Assembly (NCBI RefSeq): GCF_011030405.1
Contig: NZ_JAAJTJ010000020.1
Coordinates: 1-64,000, forward strand
DNA from: Parapedobacter sp. SGR-10
Lineage (GTDB): Bacteria; Bacteroidota; Bacteroidia; Sphingobacteriales; Sphingobacteriaceae
Reading direction: 5' to 3'
Length of the DNA: 64,000 bases
The position numbers and the translations under genes are program-made. The notes below the pieces were generated by a model. It saw nothing but the letters and a program-made list of their open reading frames with translations. It had not been told where the DNA came from and searched no databases. Positions 32,841-43,129 of the stretch are shown here, in pieces. Numbering within the stretch: position 1 is the first letter of the stretch; each line of letters starts with the position of its first letter.

Positions 32841-35800
32841 ATGCAGCAAGAAGGACTTTACAACCCGGAATTTGAACATGATGCGTGTGGTGTAGGTTTT
32901 GTGGCCCATATCAAGGGACAAAAATCACATGCGCAGGTGAAGGATGCATTGACGATGTTGGAAAACATGGAACACCGTGGTGCATGTGGATGCGATCCCG
33001 AAAGTGGGGATGGTGCTGGAATCATGATACAACTGCCCCATGAATTTCTATGGGAAGAATGTATCAGCCTGGGCATACAATTGCAAGAGCCAGGCTACTA
33101 TGGCGTAGGGATGGTCTTCTTGCCTAAGGAATCCGAATTGAACAAGATATGTAGGGAGGTCATTCAAGAAGCTGCCCAAGAACGGAAGATGGAATTTCTT
33201 GGATTCCGTACCGTACCTGTCAATCGCGAAGGCATAGGTCCTACGGCTCTAGGTGCCGAGCCCGAAATCGTACAGTTTTTCGTGTCACGCCCGGACGGTG
33301 TGGCCAATACAGAAGAATTTGAACGTAAGCTATATGTACTGAGAAGACTCATCATCCAAAAAATCAAGTCTCATCAAGAGTATCCACTGCCTCTTTATAT
33401 TGCTTCGCTTTCTTGCAAAACTATTATTTATAAAGGACAGCTAACGACCTATCAGGTAGGAACCTATTTCCTGGATCTCCGTGATCCACGCGTAGTATCC
33501 GCTTTTGGATTGGTACACTCCCGTTTTTCCACAAATACTTTTCCTTCGTGGTCATTGGCACAACCTTTCCGCATGATCGCGCACAATGGTGAGATCAATA
33601 CCTTGACAGGAAACCTTAACTGGTTCTATGCCGGAGTACGTTCTCTTTCTTCACCTTACTTTACAGACGAAGAAATGGAAATCCTGCTTCCGGTAGTCGA
33701 CAGGGGTCAATCCGATTCAGCTTGTCTGGACAATGTCGTCGAACTACTCCTGCACAGTGGCCGAAGCCTGCCCCACGTCATGCTTATGCTTGTACCCGAA
33801 GCCTGGGATGGCAATACACAGATGGATCCGCTGAAAAAAGCATTCTACGAATACCATGCTACCTTAATGGAGCCCTGGGACGGTCCGGCAGCGCTCTGTT
33901 TTACGGACGGAAAAATTATCGGAGCCACATTGGACCGCAATGGTTTGAGACCACTTCGCTTTGCCGTTACATCCGATGATCGCGTCGTAGTCGCTTCCGA
34001 AGCAGGAGCGCTACCGATCGATGAGGCTACGATTATCAAAAAGGGTCGTCAACAACCCGGCAAGATATTCGTCGTCGACATGGAAGCCGGCAAAATCCGC
34101 TCGGACGAAGAGGTCAAAGGCGAACTCGTACGCCAGCAACCCTATGGCGAATGGATCAACAACTACAAGATCAAGTTGGAAGAGTTAGCAAAACCCAGAG
34201 TTACATTCACATACCTTTCCAAAGATTCTGTATTTAAATATCAACAGGCTTTTGGATATTCCAGAGAGGATCTAGAAACTATACTGACCCCCATGGCGCT
34301 CACTGGATACGAACCTGTAGGGTCTATGGGTACCGATGTGCCATTGGCCGTACTATCAGATCAGCCACAACACCTTTCCAGTTATTTCAAACAGTTTTTC
34401 GCACAGGTCACCAACCCACCTATCGATCCTATACGAGAGCGGTTAGTCATGAGTCTAGCCACTTTCATAGGCAACGCTGGTAATATATTGGTCGAAGACA
34501 AAAAATTCTGTCATTGCGTGACATTGGATCACCCCATCCTTACCTCTAGCGAGTTGGAAAAACTCCGTTCGATAGACACAGGTGTCTTTCAGGCCAAAAC
34601 ATTGCAGGGCTACTTCCGCGCCGACGGCAAACCGGGGTCTTTAGAGGCCGGTATCGAGAGGCTCTGCCGCTATGCCGATGATGCCGTACGAGACGGCTTC
34701 GAAGTTATCATTCTTTCCGATCGTGCTATAGATTCACAACACGCGGCTATCCCATCCCTACTTGCTGTTTCAGCGGTACACCACCACTTGATCAAGACAG
34801 GCAACCGGGGAGCTGTGGGTCTGGTAGTCGAAGCCGGCGATGTGTGGGAAGTGCACCACTTTGCCTGCTTGTTGGCGTTCGGCGCGACGGCTATCAATCC
34901 ATACATGGCCTTGGCAAGCATCCGTACCCTAAAGGAGCAAAACCTGCTTGACACCGAACTCACCTGGGACGATCTCAAGAAAAATTACGTCAAAGCTGTA
35001 TGCAATGGCCTATTGAAGATATTCTCCAAGATGGGTATATCGACACTTCAATCCTACCATGGTGCACAGATTTTTGAAGTACTGGGTATTGATAAATCCG
35101 TAGTCGACAAATATTTCTGCGGTGCAGTATCACGTATTGGAGGTCTTACTTTGGACGATATTGCCAAAGAAACTTTGGCCAAACATTGGAGAAGTTTTGA
35201 AAACAGCCGCGCAGAAAAAAACTTACTCCCTGAAGGAGGTATCTACCAATGGAAAAGGCGTGGAGAAGGTCACCTGTGGAACCCCCAAACGGTACACCTG
35301 CTACAGCAAGCCTGTCGAACAGGAGATTTTGAAACCTTCAAAAAATATTCGGCACTGATCAATAACCAAAAAGAACACATGTACACTTTACGGGGCTTGT
35401 TGGACTTTGCCAAGCATCGCACACCAATCCCTATTGATGAAGTCGAACCGGCAAGTGAAATCATGAAACGTTTTGCGACGGGCGCGATGTCCTTCGGATC
35501 CATTTCTCATGAGGCACATAGCACCTTAGCCATTGCGATGAATCGTATAGGTGGAAAATCCAATACGGGAGAGGGTGGTGAAGACGAAATACGGTACGAA
35601 AAATTACCTACCGGAGATTCTATGCGTTCAGCCATCAAGCAAGTGGCTTCCGGACGATTTGGCGTGACATCCAATTATCTTACCCAAGCAGATGAACTCC
35701 AGATCAAAATGGCACAAGGTGCAAAACCAGGTGAGGGTGGACAATTACCCGGTCATAAAGTCGATGAGTGGATCGCAAAAGTACGTCACTCTACTCCGGG

Positions 35801-37340
35801 AGTAGGGTTGATCTCGCCTCCTCCACATCACGACATTTATTCCATTGAAGATTTAGCACAACTCATCTTTGACTTGAAAAATGCCAACAGATCCGCACGT
35901 ATCAACGTGAAGCTGGTCTCTAAAGCAGGCGTAGGTACGATTGCTGCCGGCGTAGCCAAAGCTCACGCCGACGTTATACTCATCGCAGGATACGATGGTG
36001 GTACTGGAGCCTCTCCGATCAGCTCGATCAAACATGCTGGCCTGCCCTGGGAACTTGGACTGGCAGAAGCGCACCAGACATTGGTACAAAACAAGCTCCG
36101 TAGCCGGGTTGTCCTTCAATCGGACGGACAGATGAAAACCGGACGGGATTTGGTCATCGCAACATTACTCGGCGCCGAAGAATGGGGTGTAGCCACAGCT
36201 GCCCTCGTAGCTGGCGGCTGTATCATGATGCGCAAATGTCACTTGAACACATGTCCGGTCGGTGTGGCTACCCAAGATCCCGAACTGCGCAAGCTCTTTT
36301 CCGGAAAACCGGAAGACATCGTTAATCTCTTCCACTTCCTGGCAGAGGAAATGCGTGAGATCATGGCACAATTGGGCTTCCGTACGATCAATGAAATGGT
36401 AGGTAGAGCACAGTTTCTAAAAAAACGAGAGGATATCGGTCATTGGAAAGCAAAAAAAATAGATTATACAGGTATTCTCCACGTGGCGAGAAATCAAGCT
36501 GGAGAAACATTATACAACACCGAAGAACAAGACCATGGTATGGGCATGATCTTGGATTGGGGATTGTTGAAGCAAGCCAAGGGTGCCTTGGAAAGCAAGA
36601 CACCTGTATTCGGTACATTCAAGGTAAAAAATACCGACCGGACTATTGGTACACTCCTTTCCAATGAGATTTCCAAATTATACGGTTCGGACGGCTTGCC
36701 GGACAATACGATCAATTTCAAATTTGAAGGATCGGCCGGACAATCGTTTGGGGCCTTCAATACGAAAGGAATTTCTTTCGAGTTGGAAGGCGAAGCCAAC
36801 GATTACGTCGGAAAAGGTTTGTCAGGTGCACAATTGGCCATATATCCTGCAAAGGAGAGCACATTGACGCCTCATGAAAACATCATCATCGGGAATGTGG
36901 CGTTGTATGGAGCCACCTCGGGCCACCTGTTTATCAATGGAATGGCGGGAGAACGTTTTGCCGTACGCAATTCCGGAGCGACAGCAGTGGTAGAGGGTAT
37001 CGGTGACCACGGCTGTGAATACATGACCGGAGGTCGTGCCTTGATCTTGGGACAGACCGGCCGAAACTTTGCCGCGGGGATGAGCGGAGGTATTGCCTGG
37101 ATATACGATATCCAAGGTACATTCAAGGACAATTGCAATCAAGAAATGGTAGATCTGGATCCATTGGATACCGAAGACGAAACAACGATTATCGCCCTTT
37201 TAAAACGTCATATACATCTGACAAATAGCGAAAGAGCGTCCTACATCTTGAACAATTGGGCCACTGAAAAGAACAGGTTCATCAAAGTATTCCCTCGCGA
37301 ATACAAAAAAGTATTACAGGAAAAAATGGTTGTAGCTTAA
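32841..37340 (+). CDS. gltB: glutamate synthase, large (alpha) subunit
   Basis: A 1499-residue enzyme subunit of normal size. Residues 1-430 are the glutaminase domain with the catalytic cysteine in DACGVGF (Cys17, so a short propeptide is removed). The FMN-binding synthase barrel follows, and the 3Fe-4S cysteines lie in CIMMRKCHLNTCPVG. The C-terminal GXGXG beta-helix has repeated units (GNVALYGATSGHLFINGMAG). It makes two glutamates from glutamine and 2-oxoglutarate. gltD starts 19 bases downstream. Confidence 0.97.
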   Translation: MQQEGLYNPEFEHDACGVGFVAHIKGQKSHAQVKDALTMLENMEHRGACGCDPESGDGAGIMIQLPHEFLWEECISLGIQLQEPGYYGVGMVFLPKESELNKICREVIQEAAQERKMEFLGFRTVPVNREGIGPTALGAEPEIVQFFVSRPDGVANTEEFERKLYVLRRLIIQKIKSHQEYPLPLYIASLSCKTIIYKGQLTTYQVGTYFLDLRDPRVVSAFGLVHSRFSTNTFPSWSLAQPFRMIAHNGEINTLTGNLNWFYAGVRSLSSPYFTDEEMEILLPVVDRGQSDSACLDNVVELLLHSGRSLPHVMLMLVPEAWDGNTQMDPLKKAFYEYHATLMEPWDGPAALCFTDGKIIGATLDRNGLRPLRFAVTSDDRVVVASEAGALPIDEATIIKKGRQQPGKIFVVDMEAGKIRSDEEVKGELVRQQPYGEWINNYKIKLEELAKPRVTFTYLSKDSVFKYQQAFGYSREDLETILTPMALTGYEPVGSMGTDVPLAVLSDQPQHLSSYFKQFFAQVTNPPIDPIRERLVMSLATFIGNAGNILVEDKKFCHCVTLDHPILTSSELEKLRSIDTGVFQAKTLQGYFRADGKPGSLEAGIERLCRYADDAVRDGFEVIILSDRAIDSQHAAIPSLLAVSAVHHHLIKTGNRGAVGLVVEAGDVWEVHHFACLLAFGATAINPYMALASIRTLKEQNLLDTELTWDDLKKNYVKAVCNGLLKIFSKMGISTLQSYHGAQIFEVLGIDKSVVDKYFCGAVSRIGGLTLDDIAKETLAKHWRSFENSRAEKNLLPEGGIYQWKRRGEGHLWNPQTVHLLQQACRTGDFETFKKYSALINNQKEHMYTLRGLLDFAKHRTPIPIDEVEPASEIMKRFATGAMSFGSISHEAHSTLAIAMNRIGGKSNTGEGGEDEIRYEKLPTGDSMRSAIKQVASGRFGVTSNYLTQADELQIKMAQGAKPGEGGQLPGHKVDEWIAKVRHSTPGVGLISPPPHHDIYSIEDLAQLIFDLKNANRSARINVKLVSKAGVGTIAAGVAKAHADVILIAGYDGGTGASPISSIKHAGLPWELGLAEAHQTLVQNKLRSRVVLQSDGQMKTGRDLVIATLLGAEEWGVATAALVAGGCIMMRKCHLNTCPVGVATQDPELRKLFSGKPEDIVNLFHFLAEEMREIMAQLGFRTINEMVGRAQFLKKREDIGHWKAKKIDYTGILHVARNQAGETLYNTEEQDHGMGMILDWGLLKQAKGALESKTPVFGTFKVKNTDRTIGTLLSNEISKLYGSDGLPDNTINFKFEGSAGQSFGAFNTKGISFELEGEANDYVGKGLSGAQLAIYPAKESTLTPHENIIIGNVALYGATSGHLFINGMAGERFAVRNSGATAVVEGIGDHGCEYMTGGRALILGQTGRNFAAGMSGGIAWIYDIQGTFKDNCNQEMVDLDPLDTEDETTIIALLKRHIHLTNSERASYILNNWATEKNRFIKVFPREYKKVLQEKMVVA

Positions 37341-37359
37341 AATAAGAGGAACATATATC

Positions 37360-38826
37360 ATGGGAAAAGCAACTGGATTTTTAGAATTTGATAGATCACT
37401 TCCTCAGAAAGATTCTGTGGAAAACAGAAAGCAAAATTATCAGGAATTTGTACACGCCTATTCGGACGAGCAACTGAACCATCAAGCCGCCCGATGTATG
37501 AACTGCGGCATACCGTTTTGTCATTCAGGCTGTCCACTGGGCAATGTCATTCCCGAATTTAACGACGCTGTCTACGATGGTAAATGGGAAGAAGCCTACA
37601 ATATTTTGGTTTCGACAAACAACTTCCCCGAATTTACGGGACGCATATGTCCAGCTCCATGCGAATCGGCCTGTGTGTTGGGCATTAACAAAAATCCCGT
37701 AGCCATTGAGGAGATCGAGAAGCATATTATTGAGATCGCTTATAAGAAAGGGTACGTCAAACCGGTAAAAAATTACATCAAGACCGGCAAAAAGATAGCC
37801 GTGGTGGGATCTGGCCCTGCTGGATTGGCCGCCGCAGCTCAACTGAACAAAGCAGGCCATGATGTAGTCGTCTACGAAAGGGATGACAAGATCGGCGGGC
37901 TACTGCGTTACGGCATTCCGGATTTCAAACTGGACAAATCTGTCATCGACCGTCGTGTCGAAATCATGAAAGAATCCGGCATTGAATTTCGCACAAACGC
38001 GGAGGTGGGCAACAATGTACCTGTATCCGAATTGGATCAATACGATGCTGTCGTCCTGTCGGGAGGGTCCACCATTCCCCGTAACCTCAACATCCCCGGT
38101 CGTGAGCTCAAAGGTGTCCATTTCGCGATGGAATTCCTAAAGCAGCAAAACAAGCGGGTAGGCAGCTCTCCTATCGAAGTCGAAGAAATCCATGCCGGAG
38201 GCAAAAACGTGCTCGTCATCGGTGGTGGTGATACGGGATCAGACTGTGTAGGAACATCCAACCGTCACGGTGCAAAATCAGTCACCCAGTTTGAGCTCAT
38301 GCCTCAACCACCACAATCCCGTACCGACGCCATGCCCTGGCCTACATATCCGATGTTATTAAAGACGACGACTTCGCATGAAGAAGGTTGTCAGCGACAT
38401 TGGAGCATCAGCACCAAGGAATTTCTCGGTGACGAAAACGGAAATCTACGCGCGGCAGTCATCGTTGATCTGGAGTGGGAAAGAGATACCTTGGGCAGAC
38501 CGACAAAATTCAAGGAAGTAGAAGGTTCTCAACGGGAGCTCCCTTGCGAGCTGGTCACATTGGCCATGGGATTCCTGCATCCGCAGCATGAAGGATTGCT
38601 ACAGCAGCTTGGCATCGAACTGGACGAAAGAGGCAATGTAAAAGCCAAAGAAGGCGAATACAGCACTTCCAAAATAAAATACTTTGCTGCCGGAGATATG
38701 CGCAGAGGACAATCTTTGGTCGTATGGGCTATTTCCGAAGGACGTGAGTGTGCGCGCAAGGTAGACGAATATCTGATGGGATCTACGGAGCTGGAAAGCA
38801 AAGAAGCCGTATATTCGTATGCGTAA
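37360..38826 (+). CDS. gltD: glutamate synthase, small (beta) subunit
   Basis: A 488-residue FAD- and NADPH-binding subunit that supplies electrons to GltB. The N-terminal cysteine cluster CMNCGIPFCHSGCPLGN binds 4Fe-4S centres; VVGSGPAGLAAAAQLNKAG binds FAD; VIGGGDTGSDC binds NADPH. Length and order are standard. The two-gene operon ends at a palindrome that may act as terminator. Confidence 0.97.
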   Translation: MGKATGFLEFDRSLPQKDSVENRKQNYQEFVHAYSDEQLNHQAARCMNCGIPFCHSGCPLGNVIPEFNDAVYDGKWEEAYNILVSTNNFPEFTGRICPAPCESACVLGINKNPVAIEEIEKHIIEIAYKKGYVKPVKNYIKTGKKIAVVGSGPAGLAAAAQLNKAGHDVVVYERDDKIGGLLRYGIPDFKLDKSVIDRRVEIMKESGIEFRTNAEVGNNVPVSELDQYDAVVLSGGSTIPRNLNIPGRELKGVHFAMEFLKQQNKRVGSSPIEVEEIHAGGKNVLVIGGGDTGSDCVGTSNRHGAKSVTQFELMPQPPQSRTDAMPWPTYPMLLKTTTSHEEGCQRHWSISTKEFLGDENGNLRAAVIVDLEWERDTLGRPTKFKEVEGSQRELPCELVTLAMGFLHPQHEGLLQQLGIELDERGNVKAKEGEYSTSKIKYFAAGDMRRGQSLVVWAISEGRECARKVDEYLMGSTELESKEAVYSYA

Positions 38827-38889
38827 AATTAAATAGAGGCATCCGCCGTTTGGTGAATTAATATTGCCCTTATATAGGATATAATCTTT

Positions 38890-38917
38890 GTAGAGACGCA
38901 ATGCATTGCGTCTCTAC
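38890..38917. repeat. 28-bp perfect palindrome, copy 1
   Basis: A perfect palindrome whose half is GTAGAGACGCAATG. It lies between the convergent ends of gltD and the surface protein gene at 38926 and is followed by T-rich sequence, so it could stop transcription from both sides. An identical copy is at 55450-55477. Confidence 0.8.
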
Positions 38918-38925
38918 TATTTTTC

Positions 38926-40476
38926 TTACTGTCGCTTGATCAAGACCCACCCTTTAAACACACGCACATCATTACCTTTGAAGCCACGGATAATATAATA
39001 ATAAGTTCCCTGATTAAGACCATTCCCGCTCCACTCGTCCTTGTAATCGGTATTCCTGTACACTTCGTTGCCCCAACGGTTGACGATAACAATATCGATA
39101 CGGTCATAAGCTTCTGCTCCTACAATGACAAACTTGTCATTTTTCCCGTCACCATTTGGCGTAATCACATTCGGAATCATCAACTCACGCGGCATGACCG
39201 TGATTCGCACACGTGCCTTTGAAGTCAACCCGTTTTCATCTGTGATCTCGTATTCCAATTCATCTTCCCCTACGAATTTAGGATAAGGCTTGTAGACGAT
39301 GCTGCCATTCTCGACCGTATACGTACCATTAACCGGTGGAAGGGTAACCCTTACGCTATTTACTACGATACTTGCCGAGCCTTTGCTATCATTGTGCAGG
39401 ACATGGATCATAACTTTATCCCCAAACTCCACTTTCGCTTCATCATCCACTGCTGTCGGTGGCATAAAGGCAAGCTTGGTAAACCAGGTACCCGACAATG
39501 TAAAAGAAGAACGTGTTTCTATATCCTTACGCGTATGGATACCTTGTCCTTCCAACAGGGTAACATCTCCAACCCAATTGCCTCCATCGGCATTTTGTAC
39601 AATTTGCGCATCCGCATCGACATACATCATGCCATTGCTGGACATATTGTGGATCAGCGTATAGGTCATCGTCATCGCCCGGTCGGCATAGATATTCCAC
39701 ACCCGGTCCATACCAATGGTTTCGTCGGCAAACGGTATACCCGAAGCCAGGTAATCGGTTACAGATACGTAGATTTTGCTGTTAGCCTGCGATGGGGTAA
39801 GCAATGCAGGGGTATAGTCTCCCTCCTCTTTGCCCACCGGGAACAACCATGTGGACAATCCGACAAAGTCCTTAATCAAATGCCCCTTGACCGAATTACC
39901 TGTCACGACCATACGACGGGAGCTATGATGCAGGATATCGGCCTGCTCCCCCATCTCCAGGTCAAATCCGTTGAGGAAGATATTGGCTCCATCCACACGC
40001 AGATCAATAGGTTTGGCAAGGCGCAGGGCTCCGGCTTTTGCTAAAGGTGGGAAATGTTTACTGTCCATATCATTGGGATATGAAATATCGCTCAATCGCA
40101 GTCCTTTCGGATTTGTCAGGACGATGTTGACGTCAATCGCATGCAGACAATTGTTGGCGTCTATATCAGTCGCCACATCCGCCCAACTATCATAAAATGG
40201 ATTGTCACCCGGACTATGGATATACAACGTGCCCGAACCTGAGATTTTTGCTGTGGATGCAATATAGATCTGTCGGCTGTAGACATGCACTTCACCTTCA
40301 ATGTACCAGTCAGCATTCGGTCCCAGATAGAGGCTTTCCGAAAACACCAGTTTGTAATTGTCTGCCGATACGACTTCCAGTCCATTGCCCGACTCAAAGC
40401 TGCCCGCACCCTCTTGGGCTTTGGTAGCGAAAGTCCAACAATACATAAGGCCGATGATCAACAATACACTTTTCAT
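38926..40476 (-). CDS. secreted protein with type B T9SS (gliding-motility type) C-terminal domain
   Basis: A 516-residue protein with signal peptide (ending TKAQ), a central region with metal-site-poor beta structure, a cadherin/Ig-like domain (about 330-425, VDDEAKVEFGDKVMIHVLHN) and a C-terminal 85-residue domain with IPNVITPNGDGKNDKF and NRWGNEVYRN, the hallmark of gliding-motility-associated (type B) sorting by the type IX secretion system. It is expected on the cell surface. It is the last gene of the five-gene operon and the only one with an obvious sorting domain. Confidence 0.85.
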   Translation of the reverse strand: MKSVLLIIGLMYCWTFATKAQEGAGSFESGNGLEVVSADNYKLVFSESLYLGPNADWYIEGEVHVYSRQIYIASTAKISGSGTLYIHSPGDNPFYDSWADVATDIDANNCLHAIDVNIVLTNPKGLRLSDISYPNDMDSKHFPPLAKAGALRLAKPIDLRVDGANIFLNGFDLEMGEQADILHHSSRRMVVTGNSVKGHLIKDFVGLSTWLFPVGKEEGDYTPALLTPSQANSKIYVSVTDYLASGIPFADETIGMDRVWNIYADRAMTMTYTLIHNMSSNGMMYVDADAQIVQNADGGNWVGDVTLLEGQGIHTRKDIETRSSFTLSGTWFTKLAFMPPTAVDDEAKVEFGDKVMIHVLHNDSKGSASIVVNSVRVTLPPVNGTYTVENGSIVYKPYPKFVGEDELEYEITDENGLTSKARVRITVMPRELMIPNVITPNGDGKNDKFVIVGAEAYDRIDIVIVNRWGNEVYRNTDYKDEWSGNGLNQGTYYYIIRGFKGNDVRVFKGWVLIKRQ

Positions 40477-40482
40477 GGCACA

Positions 40483-43119
40483 TCAGGGTCTTTTGGCCTT
40501 GCTCGGCAGCATAGGGTTGGAGATAACTTTGCGGGGTGTTTCGACACAATTTTGTATAGTTATCGTAATACCTGTCCTGCCACTGGGATAAACAATAGGA
40601 TCTCCTGTTCGAGAATTTGAAATACGGTATTCTGCTTCGACAATACCACTGGTAAATGCCGGATCGGGAGTAAAAACAACTAGTTTTGTCGATTCATTAT
40701 AGGCAAATACCCCTTTGCCCGAAATAACCAGATTTGTACTATTATTTGTGTTGTTGCTTGCATTGTTTTTATCAAATAAGCGAACAGTATTGTACAGAAC
40801 AGTATAGCTTGGATCATAAGGAGTCACATTCGGCTCATCCAATGAAAATGTCTGCGTAGATGGATCACATAGGGTCACGCTAAACGGTGTGGTGTTGGGT
40901 GGATCTCCGGCCACAGTTGGCGGAGCCGTACAGTCATAGGAAGTAGAATCCAATGGTGTCATTGAGGCAGGACGGACAACATTGGAGACTGTTCCTCCCG
41001 GAGCATCAAAGATATTGGTTCCTGTTTGGGATGCATCGTAAAAAAGAATTGGATCAGCAGTACTATTACCAATAATAGATCCACTACTATTCGCATTGGT
41101 ATAACCTGTAAAATAAAAACGGCCTGATCCGCTTATATGTCCAGAGTTCACAAAATCTATTCCTCGAAGAAATCCTATATTAGAATTTATTAAATAAGAA
41201 GTACTTCCTGCTATTTTAAAACCCTCAGAAACGTTTCCTGTCGCATGAATAAGCCCGCTATTGTTGGCTGTTCCGTTTCCTACAAAAAAACTTCTGGCCA
41301 CGATCGTACAGCTGTTCACCAATAGCGATCCTGCTGCATTTTGTTCAAACTGACCAGACACAGTTATGGTACCATTATTGAATACCTGATTGATCGCCTG
41401 ATTCATTTTAAAATTACCGGTAGTACTATGAGTAACCGATAATGTACCGTTATTGGTCAGCATCGGACCGTTATACTGAATTTCAGCTACATCTATAAAC
41501 TCTAATAAATCATCATTGGTCAGATAAGTTGTTGAAGATATATTACTTGCCGCATTATAGACCTTCATCTTCCCATAGTTGTTAAGCGTAGAAGACAAAG
41601 AACTGATACGTTCAAATTCCCAATATCCCGAATTATCCAGATCACCGGTAAAGTTTACATTCGAACCATTTAAATAGACCTCTCCCCCCAAACGGTTATC
41701 CCAATATCCACTATATACATTCACGCCACCAGTTACTCTAAATTCAGCTTCATTATAGTTGGTAACGGTCGTGCCATAAAAAGAGATGTTATTAATAGTC
41801 ATCTGACCATAGTTGGCGATTGAACTACCATTCTTTGTTATTAAACCGCCGGTTACATTAAGAGTACCGGTGTTGTGAATACTCCCTTCAAAATCTTGTA
41901 AATAAGCAGAGGTAAAAGTTCCAATGTTTTCTATATGCACAGTATGGTCATTTCCACTGCTTAGCGGATATGCCGTAACTGTTCCACGGTTGATAATCGT
42001 ACCGGAATGAAGTCCGGTTGTATAACTGGCCGTAAAAGTAGCTCCCTGTGCTATACAGATAGTACCGCCATTGAGCGTTACCCCTCCTGACCAGCTTCCA
42101 GAATGTAAACAATAAATTTCACCGGGACCGACAGTAATCGCACCACCGGAAACAGTGTGTGTACATCCTGCACAGACATTACTTGGCGTCACAGACGTAG
42201 TATTATTCGCTGATACCGGATCACTACCATAATGGGAAACTGTAGCCGTATTCGTATGAGGGCCTGCGGCCTGCATCTGCGCCGTGATTTGTAAGGTAGC
42301 CGAAGTACTGTTCGCTAAATTTCCAATTGTCCATATTCCTGTACCCGAATTGTATGAACCCACTGAGGCAGTATTACTTACATAAGTAAAGCCTGGTGGC
42401 AACTGATCCACGACCGATGTTCCCGAAGCTGTATTTGGCCCAAGATTGTTTACGCCAATAGTAAATACAACATTGTTGCCCGGCGAGGGTGTCAGGTTAC
42501 TTATTGTTTTGGTGATCCCTAAATCTGTCGGGTCGCCTGTAACAGCTGGGCTGACTGTCCCTGTAATAGTAGGTCCTGTTGAGCCCCCCCAGCTATGTCT
42601 AATTCTAAGAGAATTCCAGGTATTATAAACATATAGCCTTATATAGACTGTTTCTCCAGGTAAAACAGGATTTACACTAGATAAATTTCCAGATTTAGCA
42701 ACCCAACTACTACTTATAGTTCCATTAAAAGAAGAATAACCTAGCGAAAAATTTTTCGAATAACGTACCTCAAAATCAGCACTACCACCGTCCATCTGTA
42801 CTTCGAAGTTAAATTGACTTAGGTCTATTTTATACCCTGCCTTAGGAGTGATTGTAAACTGAACATACCTAGATGTATTTAATGCGCCACTAGGCCAATT
42901 GCCTGTTTGGAAGTGCTGGTTCCATTGTCCATTGTTGGTTAATGTACCCCCTCCGTGATTGGTAATATTAGATGCGCTGATATTAGACACTAAAATGTGT
43001 GGATTGAAACCGTCACTGGCACCATTCCACCTCACCAAATCCGTTTGCCCCTTTACCGCTCCTCCTCCAAGCAGTACAAACAGCAAAAATAAGGCCTTAT
43101 GAAACAGCGTTGTTTTCAT
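40483..43119 (-). CDS. large surface adhesin-like protein with DUF11-type and beta-helix regions
   Basis: An 878-residue protein from the ATG at 43119 (MKTTLFHKALFLLF, signal peptide ending KGQ); an earlier ATG at 43152 would overlap the preceding gene. Residues about 190-320 form a DUF11-like domain (DLGITKTISNLTPSPGNNVV, NLGPNTASGTSVVDQLPPGF). From about 330 to 760 lies Asn/Gly/Thr-rich sequence suggestive of a parallel beta-helix (TVTNYNEAEFRVTGGVNVYS). It has no sorting domain of its own. It is six bases from the next gene, so the two are probably exported together. Confidence 0.75.
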   Translation of the reverse strand: MKTTLFHKALFLLFVLLGGGAVKGQTDLVRWNGASDGFNPHILVSNISASNITNHGGGTLTNNGQWNQHFQTGNWPSGALNTSRYVQFTITPKAGYKIDLSQFNFEVQMDGGSADFEVRYSKNFSLGYSSFNGTISSSWVAKSGNLSSVNPVLPGETVYIRLYVYNTWNSLRIRHSWGGSTGPTITGTVSPAVTGDPTDLGITKTISNLTPSPGNNVVFTIGVNNLGPNTASGTSVVDQLPPGFTYVSNTASVGSYNSGTGIWTIGNLANSTSATLQITAQMQAAGPHTNTATVSHYGSDPVSANNTTSVTPSNVCAGCTHTVSGGAITVGPGEIYCLHSGSWSGGVTLNGGTICIAQGATFTASYTTGLHSGTIINRGTVTAYPLSSGNDHTVHIENIGTFTSAYLQDFEGSIHNTGTLNVTGGLITKNGSSIANYGQMTINNISFYGTTVTNYNEAEFRVTGGVNVYSGYWDNRLGGEVYLNGSNVNFTGDLDNSGYWEFERISSLSSTLNNYGKMKVYNAASNISSTTYLTNDDLLEFIDVAEIQYNGPMLTNNGTLSVTHSTTGNFKMNQAINQVFNNGTITVSGQFEQNAAGSLLVNSCTIVARSFFVGNGTANNSGLIHATGNVSEGFKIAGSTSYLINSNIGFLRGIDFVNSGHISGSGRFYFTGYTNANSSGSIIGNSTADPILFYDASQTGTNIFDAPGGTVSNVVRPASMTPLDSTSYDCTAPPTVAGDPPNTTPFSVTLCDPSTQTFSLDEPNVTPYDPSYTVLYNTVRLFDKNNASNNTNNSTNLVISGKGVFAYNESTKLVVFTPDPAFTSGIVEAEYRISNSRTGDPIVYPSGRTGITITIQNCVETPRKVISNPMLPSKAKRP

Positions 43120-43129
43120 ATCGTTATGC